From Laburnicola sp. R22_1 (Eukaryota; Ascomycota; Dothideomycetes; Pleosporales; Didymosphaeriaceae), in the NCBI GenBank assembly GCA_014281115.1, contig JACONQ010000003.1, forward strand, positions 2,418,001 through 2,482,000: a DNA stretch of 64,000 bases, given 5' to 3'. Of this stretch, positions 1 to 11,292 are shown in pieces. The number at the start of each line of letters is the position of its first letter. Position 1 is the first letter of the stretch. The notes beneath the pieces were generated by a model. The model searched no databases, had not been told where the DNA came from, and saw only the letters and a list, made by a program, of their open reading frames with translations. Position numbers and translations under genes: made by a program.

Positions 1-1305
1 AGTTAGGGAACTATCTATATGCCTTTAAATCCTCTGCTTAACTAGCATTAATTGTAACCCAAGTTCTGTACTATTTCGCGGAGTTTGCGACTCCCATATA
101 CTATCGCGAATAGTACATTCTGGAGGCGTACGCAGGCGGACGTTGAGCTGCGATAGTACAGCCTCTGGGTTGTGGGGCACTAGGCCAGCACCTTAAAAGC
201 CTTCTTTAATATTACTTTTAGTAATTAAAGCCTTAAAAGCAGCAATAAAGCAAGGTAGAAACTTAATTTTAGTTATGTGCGTGATGTGGTTGCGCATTAG
301 ATTCTTGGCTTGGCGCCCATACGCCTTCTTTAACGACGCAAAACAACCTACGTTAAGTGGCTGCAAGAGGTGCGACAAATGTGAAGGCATATAGAGAGTA
401 ATAATATTACTCTTTTTATAGTAATCCTAGAATTCGAGCGAGTTATAACTTTTGTGGCTATTAATAATAAGCAAACGTGCTCTACTAGTAGTACGCCTCT
501 TTGTATACTTATTAAAGTGCTTTAGCTATTGCAGACTAAGCTTATTTGTTGTTTAGCCGTTCTTAGAGACTGCAATAACCTAATTATAAGGTAGATCCTT
601 CTCCTTATACTAGGCGGAGAGGTAGTGCTTGCCCCTAAAGATAATAAAGGGTGAGATCCACCACCCTATCGCGTTAATGCCTTAGATAACTATTATCCAC
701 TCCCTATTGCCCTGCTGCACCTGCTTTGGCCGTCCTCAACACTTAGAGCCTGTGACTACCACTCTAGTTAATATTATGCCTATTATAAAGCCAGACTCGT
801 TAAAATTATAGGTGTCCTTATCTAGGATACTATACTTAGCCTTCATATTCTCCACAAGCCGGAACCAGTCTCGTATCACCTTAGGATCCTCCTGGAGGGC
901 TCTCTTATAGTCGTACTTTCGATTAAACTTAACTTTAAGCTCTGGCTAGCGCTTAACAAAGTTTAGAGCCTAGTTATGGCCCACAGGGTCGCGATGCCGC
1001 TTAGCTAGCAAAGAATTGGCTATATCCTCTACAGCAGCAAGCTATGGCAGAAATTCTCACAAGTCTAGGTCGAGTATATGCTGTATAATCGCCTGCTCCT
1101 CTTTTACAGTAAGCTTTATTGTGTTGAGTAGGCAGTTGCGTTGGAAGGCGATTCTAGCGCGTTATTAGCTAAGGGTTTTTTAAGGGATGTTATAGATAGC
1201 GGCAGCGCGTCTTTACGAAAGTAACGCGTCTTATTTAATAGCCTGAATCGCAAGCTGTATACGAGCTTTGTTTAACGCTAGTAGTTTGTTGTGTTGTTAA
1301 GGCAT
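1..1305 (-). pseudogene. Fot1/pogo-type transposase remnant (psq HTH, CENP-B HTH, DDE_1)
   Basis: One minus-strand frame starts at an ATG at 1,305 and stays in register to the window edge, broken only by nonsense codons. It shows an N-terminal helix-turn-helix (ARIQLAIQAI, then RRAAAIYNIP), a CENP-B-like second DNA-binding part (VKEEQAIIQHILDLDL), and near 193-390 the end of the DDE_1 catalytic domain (HLLQPLNVGCF, then FLPCFIAAF). In this family the third catalytic Asp sits in QPLD; here it reads Asn, a G-to-A change. The frame continues past a stop at 193-195 into a recognisable tail (GLVPHNPEAVLSQL). It cannot encode an active enzyme. Confidence 0.85.
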
Positions 1306-1398
1306 TGCGTTGTACTATTAATAGTAGTACGTTTTAGTGGGGTCTTGGCAAAAGTAAGTCGCTTGGTTAGATAAGTTACTCGGTTGTAGAGTATGTTA
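1..1398 (-). mobile_element. Fot1/pogo-type DNA transposon, RIP-decayed, cut by window edge
   Basis: The right end (about 1,335-1,398) reads on the minus strand as TATAACATAC..., ending in TTTTGCCAAGAC, and matches the left terminal repeat of the element at 16,629. A TA follows at 1,399-1,400, as expected for Tc1/mariner-superfamily insertion. The transposase remnant fills 1-1,305, and the other terminal repeat must lie left of the window. Many TGG-to-TAG and CAA-to-TAA type changes indicate RIP. It belongs to the same family as the copy at 16,629-18,850, in the opposite orientation. Confidence 0.85.
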
Positions 1399-1400
1399 TA

Positions 1401-2344
1401 TATATATTTTATTACTACTACTATATACTAGTAGGTACTAGGTTTATGTGCCTCCTATTTTACTTCTCTCTATATATAGTGTAGACTTAACCTTAGTTAG
1501 AATCTTAATATAACAAATATTTTTAATACTTAGTAGTAATAAGTAAAAGACACGACTATTTATAATTCGTATCTAGTTAACTCGAAATAGATAGGAGATT
1601 ATAGCTAGAAATAACTTAAAGATAGTTAAAGATAACTACTAATTATAGCTACTAGATAAAAGTTTAAGTATAGTGGCCTTTATATCGCTTATTCTAGGGT
1701 AATATATTTTACTTAAACTTATACACATAAAGAGCCTATTACTATACTTAGAAGAATATATAATACTTATTACGTTTAAAAGTAAAGCTATTAGCCATAT
1801 ATAAAAGTATTAAGACGTGCACCTTAAAAGAATTTACGCTAAAAAAAGACAAATTTTAAGTTAGCACAGCCATAAGTAGAGTAGTAATACTTTTAGATAA
1901 TTATTGTGTAGTGTTACTAATCTAAGGTGCGACTTTCTCGCTTATATTATATTATCCTTTTGGGACTAGCGCGATATTAAGTAAGATTCTAAGCGAGACT
2001 ATATATATAGCCTGCCTACATACCTACCTTATATAGGTATTACTACTATTTTATATTTAGATTCTAACTACTAGTTATCTTATATATATTATAATAACTT
2101 CTATAGTGCCTTTACACTATAGTAGTAATTATTAAGCTATAGCTTAACTATCTATAGCCTATCTCTAGAGTGTTATTAATAATAATGCCTATTAACTAAT
2201 ATAGTAGGTAGGCCCCCTACAGTCTTAAATACTTTACGTATTAGAAGTATAGATACCTCTTCTAGAGTATTATATAATTAATAGCGACTATAACACTTAC
2301 CTATAGGTTACCTATTAATAATAGGTATAGTAGAAAATAAAGAA
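1401..2344. other. AT-rich intergenic/repeat-derived DNA, unassigned
   Basis: Dominated by TA dinucleotides, like the surrounding RIP-mutated repeats. No frame, terminal repeat or match to other parts of the window was recognised here. Probably a transposon too mutated to name. Confidence 0.5.
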
Positions 2345-2354
2345 TAGCTGCTGC

Positions 2355-2825
2355 TAGGCTAGTAAATAGATTCGGGATACCTAGATTAGATATAGAGTTA
2401 GGTTAGAGTTGCATAGACTATAGGTATAGGTTAGGTTAGATTGCACAGACCTTAAGTTAGGTTAGATTAATTATATAAGACTCTAAACCTAACCTAACCT
2501 ATACCTAACCTAATTACGTAAGACTCAACCTAATTATATAAGATCTAACCTAATTATATAAGACCCTAGCTTAATTTAACTTAGTTTAATATTATTTAAA
2601 ATATATTTTTAATTAATTATAACAGCTATTTATTACAGACTAAATAGGTATCCTAGAATTAGGTTAGGGTTAGAGTCTTATATAAGTAGAGTTAGGTTAG
2701 AGTTAGAATATTATATAAGTAGAGTTAAGTTAGGGTTAGAATCTTATATAATCTAATCTAACTCTAACCTAACCCTACTTACGTAAGACCCTAATTCTAA
2801 CCTAACCTATACCTATTTGCAAGCC
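2355..2825. mobile_element. Foldback MITE, copy 1, with 10-bp target duplication
   Basis: A 471-bp non-coding element lies between two perfect copies of TAGCTGCTGC (2,345-2,354 and 2,826-2,835). Its ends are imperfect inverted repeats (GGCTAGTAAATAG on the left, the complement of GGCTTGCAAATAG on the right). The interior is built of GTTAGGTTAG-like strings followed by their complements and CTTACGTAAG-like palindromes, so a single strand could fold into a long hairpin. A second copy at 10,863-11,292 has a different 10-bp duplication, which confirms a transposed unit. Duplications of 9-11 bp are typical of Mutator-like transposases, so mobilisation by a MULE is a reasonable inference. Confidence 0.85.
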
Positions 2826-2835
2826 TAGCTGCTGC

Positions 2836-3454
2836 CTTATTTATAGTAGCACGTAGGTTATATCTTATAAAATATTAGCCCCTAGCACTACTATAGTCTT
2901 TAGGAGAATAAATTACTTATAAGTAATATAGCTCTTTATAATAATCTATAAGCTTACTAAGCTTTATATATAATAACTACTAAGGTAGTTATAAGAGTAG
3001 CTTACTAATAAGCAAATCTAGTTATTATAATAACTATAAGCCTAGCTTACTTAAATAAGTCACCTATAGTATATTTATTAAACTTACTATAAGTTACTAT
3101 AAATTATAGTAATTTTGTTTACCTTACTAATAAGAAATAAGATAATATTAATATTATTATCTAGATTTAATAATAGTAACGTCTCTAACTATAATATCTT
3201 TTCTATTACTTACAATACATAGGACCTCTATAATAATAGTAGATAGTAATAATTTAGATAACTTATAGCCTAAGGCATAGTTATAAATTAAGTTAGTAAG
3301 ACCTACGCCTTTAGTAAATTGCTCTAGTGTAGTATAATAGTAACTCTTTATAGGCTCGCTTATTTTGCGTAGTTAAAAGTCTTAAGACCTTATAGTAATT
3401 CTAATAAGTCTTACCTACTCTAGCAAAAGCCTAGTCTAATATCACTATATAAAT
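2836..3454. other. AT-rich DNA with no recognisable feature
   Basis: TA-rich sequence without an open frame or a repeat partner that I could find in the window. Probably decayed transposon sequence. Confidence 0.45.
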
Positions 3455-3700
3455 ATTTATACTCCTTCTAGGTAAGAGTATAAACTACCTCCACTTATTT
3501 AGTTTTTAAATAGCCCTACTATATTTAATTACTACTTTTTTATTGCGTTATAGCACCCACATAATATTATATTATATTATATTATATACGCACTAAGCCT
3601 TAGAATCTAGAGCGCGTTAAAGTTTTACTAATATTTCTCCTTCTAGCTTTTAAAATAATAAACTTATAATAATAACACCCTAACTTACTTACCTACTTGC
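3455..3700 (-). repeat. Fragment of the 1.25-kb unidentified element (inverted copy)
   Basis: From CCTTCTAGG near 3,466 to the Tc1 insertion point at 3,701, this matches the reverse complement of the right end of the insertion at 19,847-21,097. Shared landmarks are AGAGTATAAACT, CTCCACTTATTT, GAGCGCGTTAAAG and AATAACACCCTAACTT. This copy is more AT-rich, as expected for heavier RIP. It is cut by the Tc1 element, and the remainder does not reappear on the other side. Confidence 0.8.
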
Positions 3701-3702
3701 TA

Positions 3703-5820
3703 CAGTAGGGTAACACAAAAAAAAGCGCCTAGTAAAAAGATACCTTTTTAAAAGTTATATAACTAAGTGAGTTTTAATACTATGTAAATAAAAAGTATAC
3801 GGTTTTAAAGAGGAAATATAGGAGATTAGGATTAGGTACTAGTTACGTGCTTACTAAGCAGGGTCCTTAAGGTATCTATCTCTAAACTTAGTGTTTCTAA
3901 AAAGTTAATTTTTAAGGCGTTATGACTTTTTTATTTAGTATGCTACTAGGCTAATGTTTTTACTAGCTATTCTAGGCCTGGTGTAGATTACGTAAGCAAA
4001 ATGTCGGAGTACTTATATAACTTAATTAAGAAATTATTCAAGGTTAAAAAATTACGTGATTTTAAAAGTTAATTAAATCACGTGATTTATTACTAAGATT
4101 ATAGTATAATATAATATCTTTTGTCTAGTAAATTTTCTCTTTTGTATTTCCTCGAATGGAGCCAAAATTGTCAAAACTCGAAAGTTAAGTTTCTTTACTT
4201 AAAAAAGCAAATACTTCTAATTCTACTATTGCTACTACCCTTAATAAGCCTCTACAATCTATTAAGACTGCTATTAGACGTATTAATAAGAAAAATAAGG
4301 GAGATAACTTATTAAAAGGGGTAAAACAAGGGAGAGTAACTAAGGTTACTTCTAGAGAGAAAAGAATTATTAATAGAGATGTAACTAAAAGCCCTAAGAA
4401 GACAAATAAGAGGCTATTAGAAGAGAATAGTTTTGGCTTTACTAAGAGGACGTTACAGAGAGTTTTAAAAGGAGAAGACTATTCTTTTAACGTCTCTAAG
4501 AAAAAGGCCTATTTAACTAAAGAAAGAGCTAAAAGAAGAGAATTCTGGGCTAAAGAGATAGTTAAGGAGCTAGAAAATATTAACTTTACTAAAGTTATAT
4601 TTTCTGACGAGTCTACTATCCAAAGGGGGCATGGTAATAGGCAAGAATATATAAGAAAAAGGGGAAAATCGAAAATTGGGCCTGAACAGCGCAAAAACCG
4701 AACAACTAGCAAGTTATTAATTTCTTTTAAATTCTAGAATTATAGAGCCCTTTTCTCTCTATAACCGGGCTATTTTACTTTTTTTATATCTTTTTTTTTG
4801 AGCTAGTACTAATTCACTAAAAGCGCGAGATATTTCTATCTCAGTCTGGGGCTGTATTTGGATAGGAGAACGTTCTAAACTAGTGTTTTTAAGGGACCCT
4901 ATTAAAACTAGGACCTTTAATAACACTAGATATATACAGGAGTGTTTAAATTCTATCTTAAAACCTCTTTTAAATAGAGGTAAGTAAAGTACCCCTTTTT
5001 CTTCTTTTTTCTTTTTCTTTTAATATATATAATATATATATATATTATATTTTTATAATCTTATTCTTTATACTAATTATAACTAGGCTAGAAATTTCAA
5101 CAGGATAATTCGAAGATCCACGGAACTCCACAGGTGAAAAGGTGGTTTTCTAGGAATAAATTCTTTGTTTTTGGGCATCCACCCTATTCACCAGACTTAA
5201 ATCCTATAGAAAACGTTTGGAGTCTATTAAAAGATAGGCTAGGAAAAAGAAATAGGGCTTCTTTAGGCTTTGGCACTAGTGAATCTAGTGTAGAAGCCTT
5301 TAAAAGAGCTATACAAGAGGAGTGGGATTTAATTCCACAGGAGGCTATAGATCATTGTATACTATCTTTGCCTAAGCGTTATAATGACGTTATAGAGGCT
5401 AAAGGATGGTATACTAAGTACTAGTTATATATTATTTACTAGTTCTATCTAATTGTTTAATTTTAATTAATATATATCCTTTTCCTTATAATTATTATTT
5501 CTATGAATAAACCTATAATAAAAATTTAGTTATATAGTCCTTATAGACTAAACTATAATATATATAAGTTATAGAATTTTATCTACGTAGAAAAAAAAGT
5601 TATATAGGGTCAAAGTTTTAAGAAAAATTCCCTTAACTTTACTAAGATACCTCTAGTTAGCGCTGATTACTAAGCTCTTACTAACCTTCTATACTAAATC
5701 TCCTAAACCTTCTCCTTAAAACGGTATACTTTTTATTTACATAGTATTAAAACTCACCTAGTTATATAACTTTTAAAAAGGTATCTTTTTACTAGGCGCT
5801 TTTTTTGTGTCACCCTACTG
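3703..5820 (+). mobile_element. Tc1/mariner-type DNA transposon, little decayed
   Basis: Inverted terminal repeats of roughly 140 bp begin CAGTAGGGT-ACACAAAAAAA at 3,703 and end with the complement at 5,820. TA is duplicated at 3,701-3,702 and 5,821-5,822, the hallmark of this superfamily. The element is 2,118 bp long and contains one plus-strand transposase gene. Unlike its neighbours it keeps a largely open reading frame, so it probably landed late in the history of this block. It sits at the junction between a fragment of the 1.25-kb unidentified element and a truncated gypsy copy. Confidence 0.92.
4156..5424 (+). pseudogene. Tc1-type transposase (DDE superfamily), nearly intact
   Basis: From an ATG at 4,156 one frame runs to about 4,735 with a single early TAA (4,186-4,188), consistent with a C-to-T change in a CAA codon. 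Catalytic-region motifs in order are FSDES (first Asp), QDNSKIHG (second Asp, just after 5,102) and SPDLNPIENVW (Glu), the usual Tc1 signature. Two introns seem necessary: one near 4,710-4,830 with unclear limits, and one of about 120 nt from GTAAGT near 4,980 to CAG at 5,102. The last exon (about 5,103-5,424) is open and ends GWYTKY. The early stop makes it a likely pseudogene unless translation starts downstream. Confidence 0.75.
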
Positions 5821-7737
5821 TATTAACTTAAGACTTCTAGTTAACTTAAGTTATAATTTATCCTTCTAGGTCTTTATATCTAGTTTACCTTTTCTAGCTA
5901 GGCTCTTAAAAGTCTATAGAAATGTCTAGGTGTCTATTCTATTAGAAAGAAAAAGCTTATAAAACTTTTTATACCTATTAGAAAGCAAATAAATTATAGT
6001 AAGTCTCTTCTAGAAATTTAAAAAGTGCTTTAGGTCTATAGTCTTCTTAGAGGGCCTAATTTATTTAATATTAATTTTGCGCTGCCTCTTAAGGCGCGCC
6101 TCTAAAGCGACTAAGAATAGCTTTTATAAGGTTGTCTTAATCTTCCTTATTATTATTACCTTAGTAATAGTCTACGTTTACGCAGATCTTATTACGCATA
6201 TTCTCTAGCTAAACTTTAATACTAGGGCTAGGTTAATCTTTTCTATAGTACTTATTAATATTATGTAGCTTTGTAGAGCGTCCTAGCTTAGATATATTAG
6301 GGATGGCAAAAGCATATCTACCCTAGGGTATATCTATTTAGGCGCTATTAGCGAGCTTAGTTTATATATATCTAGAGACTAGAGAGTAGTAAAAGGTATT
6401 ATCTAGTTATAGAGTAGACACTATAAGCTAGAGTAAATAATAAAATATATATTAGAGTGCTAGCTAGAGTGTATATTAAGATACAACTAAATAGAATAAG
6501 CTTTACTTAGTTATATAAGGGCGGCGTAAACTATATAGTAGATTAGATATTTCTAGACTAGAGTTTTTTAGAGATATATAAGTGCAGTACTGCAGATTAT
6601 AAGTAACTTTAATAAAAGGGAGAGCTTTATTAGAGGTAAATAAGTCCTCTTTAGTAGCTATATTATTAGCACTATTAAAATAGAATTAGAATTCTTCCTT
6701 TATTATATATATTATAGTGTAAGGTGTCTATACCTTAAGTATAGTAAAAGTTTATTTAAACATATTAGCGCGCTTATATAAAGCCTAAATAATACTTTCC
6801 TATTTAGAATTGTCTTTAGACTTTGTAACAGCCCTAGCTACTAATTCTAATAACTTCTTTAAAAGTAGGCCTTAAGAAAAGCAATATTAAGCCTAAAGCT
6901 AATAGGTAGTAAGTAATTATTTTATTTCTAGGTTGTGCTAGAGTAATTAGTCTAGTTTAAATTACGCTAAAAACGCGCTAAACTTTCTAGTAATTATAAG
7001 TTTAGCTTTACTTTAGTGCGTAAGCTACTTAAAGTTTATTAGTAAAAATTTATTACTTAGCTAATCTGCTTTAAGTGCGGTAATATATTAATTATACTTA
7101 GAAGTATTATAAGAAATTCTATTAAGGTAGACCTTTCAAAGTAGTTTAACTATACTCCTCTTTTTTATAAGGCTAGGGAGGCGACTAGTAGTCTTAGAAG
7201 TAACTATTAGTTACTTTTTTTACTTAATAGATAATAAATAGCTAGTAAGGTAAAGTAGAGATATTCTACTATAAGTATTATATAAACTATTATTAGCAAA
7301 GTATAAGTAAACATCCCCCTCTATAATATTTATTCTAGAACTATTTAGAGGTAGAGAGGACGTAGGAAACATTCTAGAAGTCTTCTAGATTAAAGGGTAG
7401 TAGCTTATTATAGTATAGGCAATAGTAAAGTAGAGGTTATAGAGAGGATATAGTAGATAAATCTAAAGTAGTAGATCTTATATAGCGTATAAGCTAGCGT
7501 ATAGTCTAAGCTAGATAAAAGATAAAAGATAAGATAAAATATATAAAACTTTAATCTCTATATTACTTCTATAGCCTAACTCTAATTCTCTAGCTCTATA
7601 CTTTGTGCCCTTACTATAATAGCGCTAAAAGGTAGTTATTAGGCAAGATAGCTCTATAGGATGTAGTATAATAGTTGTTATTTAATAATTGTTATTTATA
7701 TTTAGAATATTAGAACTTCTAGAGTAGCCTCTTTAAA

Positions 7738-8300
7738 TAGACCTTAGCGTAGTATAATAATTACCTAGTATAACTAGTAACTAATAAACTAATATACTCT
7801 TACTAACTTATAGTAGGTAGAGAAGTGTAAAAGTGGCCTTTTAAATAGACCTTAGCGTAGTGTCATAACTGTCTAGCATAACTAGTAACTAATAAACTAA
7901 TATACTCTTACTAACTTATAGTAGGCAGAGGAGTTATATTAGTAGTCTTATAGACCTTAGGTAGTATAATAACTACCTAGTATAACTAGTAACTAATCTA
8001 ATATCCTCTTACCTACTTATAGTAGGTAGAGAAGTTATATTAGTAGTTTTATAGACCTTAGGTAGTATAATAACTATCTAGTATAACTAGTAACTAATCT
8101 AATACACCCTTATCTACTTATAGTAGGTAGAGACGTTATATTAGTAGTCTTATAGACCTTAGTATAGAACTACTACCTAGCATAACTAGTAACTAATAAA
8201 CTAATACACTCTTACCTACTTATAGTAGGCAGAGAAGTTATATTAGTAGTTTTATAGACCTTAGGCAACTACCTAGCACAGCTAGTAACTAATAAGGTAA
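7738..8300. repeat. Tandem array, about 6 units of 100-110 bp (gypsy 5' leader)
   Basis: Units restart at TAGACCTTAG near 7,738, 7,847, 7,951, 8,052, 8,152 and 8,257, each followed by CTAGTATAACTAGTAACTAA and TTATAGTAGG-AGAG. The array lies just inside the 5' LTR of the truncated gypsy element, where an untranslated leader is expected. A shorter array of the same family occurs at 22,412-22,835. Confidence 0.85.
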
Positions 8301-8399
8301 AACTTCTACTAATTTAACTACCTACAGGCAGTATCTTAAGAAAGGAGTAGATATTATATTACTGTCTACAGCCTAATAAAAAGGTTAATTTTAGAATAA

Positions 8400-8685
8400 T
8401 ATAAGGGTAGTACACAGTCTTATAAGGCAAACCTCTCTAGGACAGCTAGAATAGTTAAAAAAGCTAGTTAAATTAAGACTATTCTAAAATAGTAGATAAG
8501 AAAGGGACGTAGGAGACCCTTTCTTATATAGAGGGTAGTATAGGGCACAGGCCTACGCTAGCCACACAATAACACTAACTAGGAAAGGCGCTTTTAGGAA
8601 GGTAAAAGGCGCAGATAGGGAAAATAGGATGTAAAAAAAAGTAATAGGGTGTGCTTAGTGAGGAGGCTAGTATAGGACTATTATA
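8400..8685 (-). repeat. Gypsy LTR (5' LTR of truncated copy)
   Basis: A 286-bp copy of the LTR found at 10,358-10,648 and 22,919-23,196. It starts TATAAGGGT and ends ACTATTATA, so the original TG...CA ends read TA...TA after RIP. The following bases are AGTCG; no matching duplication was found on the left because the element is truncated. Confidence 0.85.
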
Positions 8686-9645
8686 AGTCGCATTGTTTAT
8701 TTAGTATTAATTACCCTTTTTAATCTTATTTTTTTAATTTAAGTCTACGTAGGTTGGGATGGAAAGGCCGCTCTAGTCTAGCGCCTAAAAATATAGTCTA
8801 CTCCTAGTCTCCGCTAATATAATAATAGTTTATAAGGACAGTTTATAAACTATACACTTGTCTAATATTTATAAGCGCTCTAATACTTATTAAATTTACT
8901 TAAAGTATGTATAGAAAACTAAACTTTATTATTACTATTATTAGTAATCGCGTTGCTTACGCGTTGCGCTTATCTAATACTATAATAACTATAAGAATAT
9001 AATATATCTATATAATACTCTCCTTTCCTAGCAACCTATTAATAACTATTTTCTTCTCTTTCTCCTTAATTCTACCCTCTATTGTCGCCTTCCTAACTAG
9101 TAGTAATATAAGAAACTATAGTAGGAACTCTATATACTTCTTACGCCTTAAGTTACTAATCTATTACTAGTCTAACTAGTACACTAGGACTACCTTATAT
9201 AGGCTAAGTATACCTTCTTCTACTTTAACCTATTAATAATCTTTTAGATGGAGTGGTACTCTAGTATAAATCTAGTAGCTTTAAGCGAACAGATTATTAG
9301 AGTGTACTTTTAGGCGATATTAGTATTAGCATTAGTATTAGTACTAGGGCCTAGAAAGATAGTAGAAAATAGAGCAATAGAGATAGTAGTAGAAGTCTCT
9401 TTAAGGTTAACTTTAATATAAAAATAAAGCGTTAATATACCTATAGTGTATAAGCTTCTGCCTAGCATATATTTTATAACTAGTATAAACCTACTATTAT
9501 AATAGCTATTGCTTCTAGTAATATTTTTAGAGATAATAGTAAAGAAGGGAGATAATAGTTATAATAAGCACCTTATCCTCTCTTCTTACTCTAAACTAGT
9601 ATAGCAATATAGTATTACTTTGTATATAATTTTTTTTTTAGTTAG
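8686..9645. other. AT-rich DNA between repeats, unassigned
   Basis: No open frame or repeat partner was recognised. A few short stretches (for example around 9,240-9,420) look less mutated, but no protein motif could be read from them. Confidence 0.4.
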
Positions 9646-9975
9646 AGTAGGCGCACCTAGCTCGTTTAGCGAGCGTAGGCCAATACGCTAACCCCTTTTT
9701 ATTAATACTATCTCAAAACGCTTTTTAATATTAATAATAGTAGAAGAAATAACTGCTATTATTATAATATTTTTATTAGAAACCCCTTAGTTATAAAAAA
9801 AACCATATAGTATTAAATTAACTATCTAGAGGTAGAATAATAAAGGCTTTTATCTTAAATAATATAATAAAAAAACAAAGTTCTCTACTTAGTAAGTAAA
9901 AAGAGCATAAAAAGGTAACTATAAAAAAAGCGTGTTTAAACTTACTAAGTAAGCTTAGTATTCTTAGCACGTATA
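9646..9975. repeat. Dispersed MITE-like repeat, copy 1 (RIP-mutated)
   Basis: Positions about 9,815-9,960 correspond to 32,660-32,765 and 63,815-63,955: all carry an AGGTAGRAYRA-AAAGGCTTTYAT type start, then CAAA-AAGCAGAGYYCCC and AAAAAGAGCRTRAAAAGG. The end AACTTACTAAGTAAGCTTAG is the RIP version of the AACTCGCTAAGCGAGCGTTA seen at 63,928. The left part contains GCTCGTTTAGCGAGC, which reads as the inverted partner, so the full unit is probably about 330 bp with terminal inverted repeats. Confidence 0.65.
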
Positions 9976-10352
9976 GCTTCTATATATAAAGCTTTACTTA
10001 TAAAAAGGCTATAGTAGGAACTTTAGAAAAGGGATAAAAGACTTTAGCATAGCTATGCTACAAGTTATCTATTTATTTTTACTATTCTAATGATTATAAA
10101 TAATATAAGTTAATATATTAATAGGTATATACTATTTCTTATAAGTAGAATAAGAGTAATATATACTAGATACACTATCGCTTTATTACTATATTAAGGT
10201 TATTCTTAATAAATCTTCTATTATTATTTTTATTTTTATTCTGCTTTGCTATAAAGACTATATAAACTATATGAAAATATTTAAATTATAAAATAATTAT
10301 TTATTTTAGTAATAATATTATTAATATTAAAGTTTTAGTAAAATTAGTATTT
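9976..10352. other. AT-rich flank of the gypsy insertion
   Basis: No feature recognised. Bases 10,353-10,357 (ATAGA), directly after it, are the left target-site duplication of the gypsy element. Confidence 0.5.
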
Positions 10353-10357
10353 ATAGA

Positions 10358-10648
10358 TATAAGGGCGTTACAAAGCCTTATAGGGCAAATCTCTTAGGGA
10401 TAGCTAGTATAATAAAAAGAGATAACTAAATTAAGACTATACTAAGACAGGGGATAAGAAAGGGACCTAGGGGGCCCTTACTTATATAGTAGGCGGCGTA
10501 GAGTATAGGCTTACACTAATTATACGCTAATACTATACGCTAATACTAACTAGAAAAGGCGCCTTCTATAAGGTAAAAGGCGCTATTAGAGTGTAAAAGA
10601 AAAGGTAATAGTAAATAACTAGTAGGAAGACAGGCATAAACTATTATA
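10358..10648 (-). repeat. Gypsy 3' LTR
   Basis: 291 bp, begins TATAAGGGCG and ends CTATTATA. It is less mutated than the other two copies (for example GGGCGTTACA and ACCTAGGGGGCCC are kept). Followed inward by the purine tract on the minus strand. Confidence 0.88.
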
Positions 10649-10862
10649 TAATCCCCCTTTTAAGGCCTAAAAATAGAAAGAAAAGTATATAAAATAGGGT
10701 GTTTTAGCGGATTTTTAATATAACTAGTACTATTTTAGGGCTAAAGAGAGTTAGAATAGAGGTATTAGGCCCTTATAGTTCTAGTAGTAGCCTTAGATTT
10801 TAATGTAGGTGCTATTTAGTAGAGATATTAAAGAAAGTAGTTAGGAGTAAATTAGTGCTAGG

Positions 10863-11292
10863 TAGGCTGGTAAATGGGTTCGAGGTATCTAGGTTAGGTA
10901 TAGGGTTAGGTTGGAGTCGCCTAGACTATAGGTATAGGTTAGGTTAGGTCGCATAGACCTTAGGTTAGGTTGGGTTAATTACGTAAGACTCTAAACCTAA
11001 TCTAATCTATACCCAACCTAATTACGTAAGACCTTAGCTTAATTTAACTTAGTTTAATATTATTTAAAATATATTTTTAATTAATTATAATAGCTATTTA
11101 TTATAGACTAAAGAGGTACCCTAGAGTTAGGTTAGGGTTGAGGTCTTATATAAGTAGGATTGGATTGGGGTTAGAGTCTTACGTAAGTAGGGTTAGATTG
11201 GGTTAGGTTAAATTACGTAAGATTCTAACCCTAACCTAACCCTACTTACGTAAGATCCTAACTCTAATCTAACCTATACCTATTTACTAGTC
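10863..11292. mobile_element. Foldback MITE, copy 2, with 10-bp target duplication
   Basis: A 430-bp copy of the element at 2,355-2,825, flanked by perfect TAGTGCTAGG copies (10,853-10,862 and 11,293-11,302). It keeps more C and G (GGGTTCGAGGTATC, TTACGTAAGAC) than copy 1. It lies inside the gypsy element close to its 3' LTR, so it transposed after the gypsy insertion or travelled with it. Confidence 0.87.

Larger units (their letters stand above)
5823..8685 (-). mobile_element. Truncated Ty3/gypsy copy (gag-side half plus 5' LTR)
   Basis: This stretch matches the right-hand part of the gypsy element at 10,358-23,196 from its left boundary (TTAACTTAAG, also at about 19,188) through the tandem repeats to an LTR ending at 8,685. 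The pol half and the other LTR are missing. The left limit coincides with the Tc1 insertion. No open frame survives. Compared with 19,188-23,196 it lacks the 1.25-kb insertion, and so it serves as the empty-site reference for that insertion. Confidence 0.8.

Noticed and set aside
2400..2800. CCTAACCTAACC-like strings suggesting telomeric repeat
   Set aside because: The units are irregular, occur in both orientations within one element, and are bounded by 10-bp target duplications; they are the inside of a MITE, not TTAGGG telomere.
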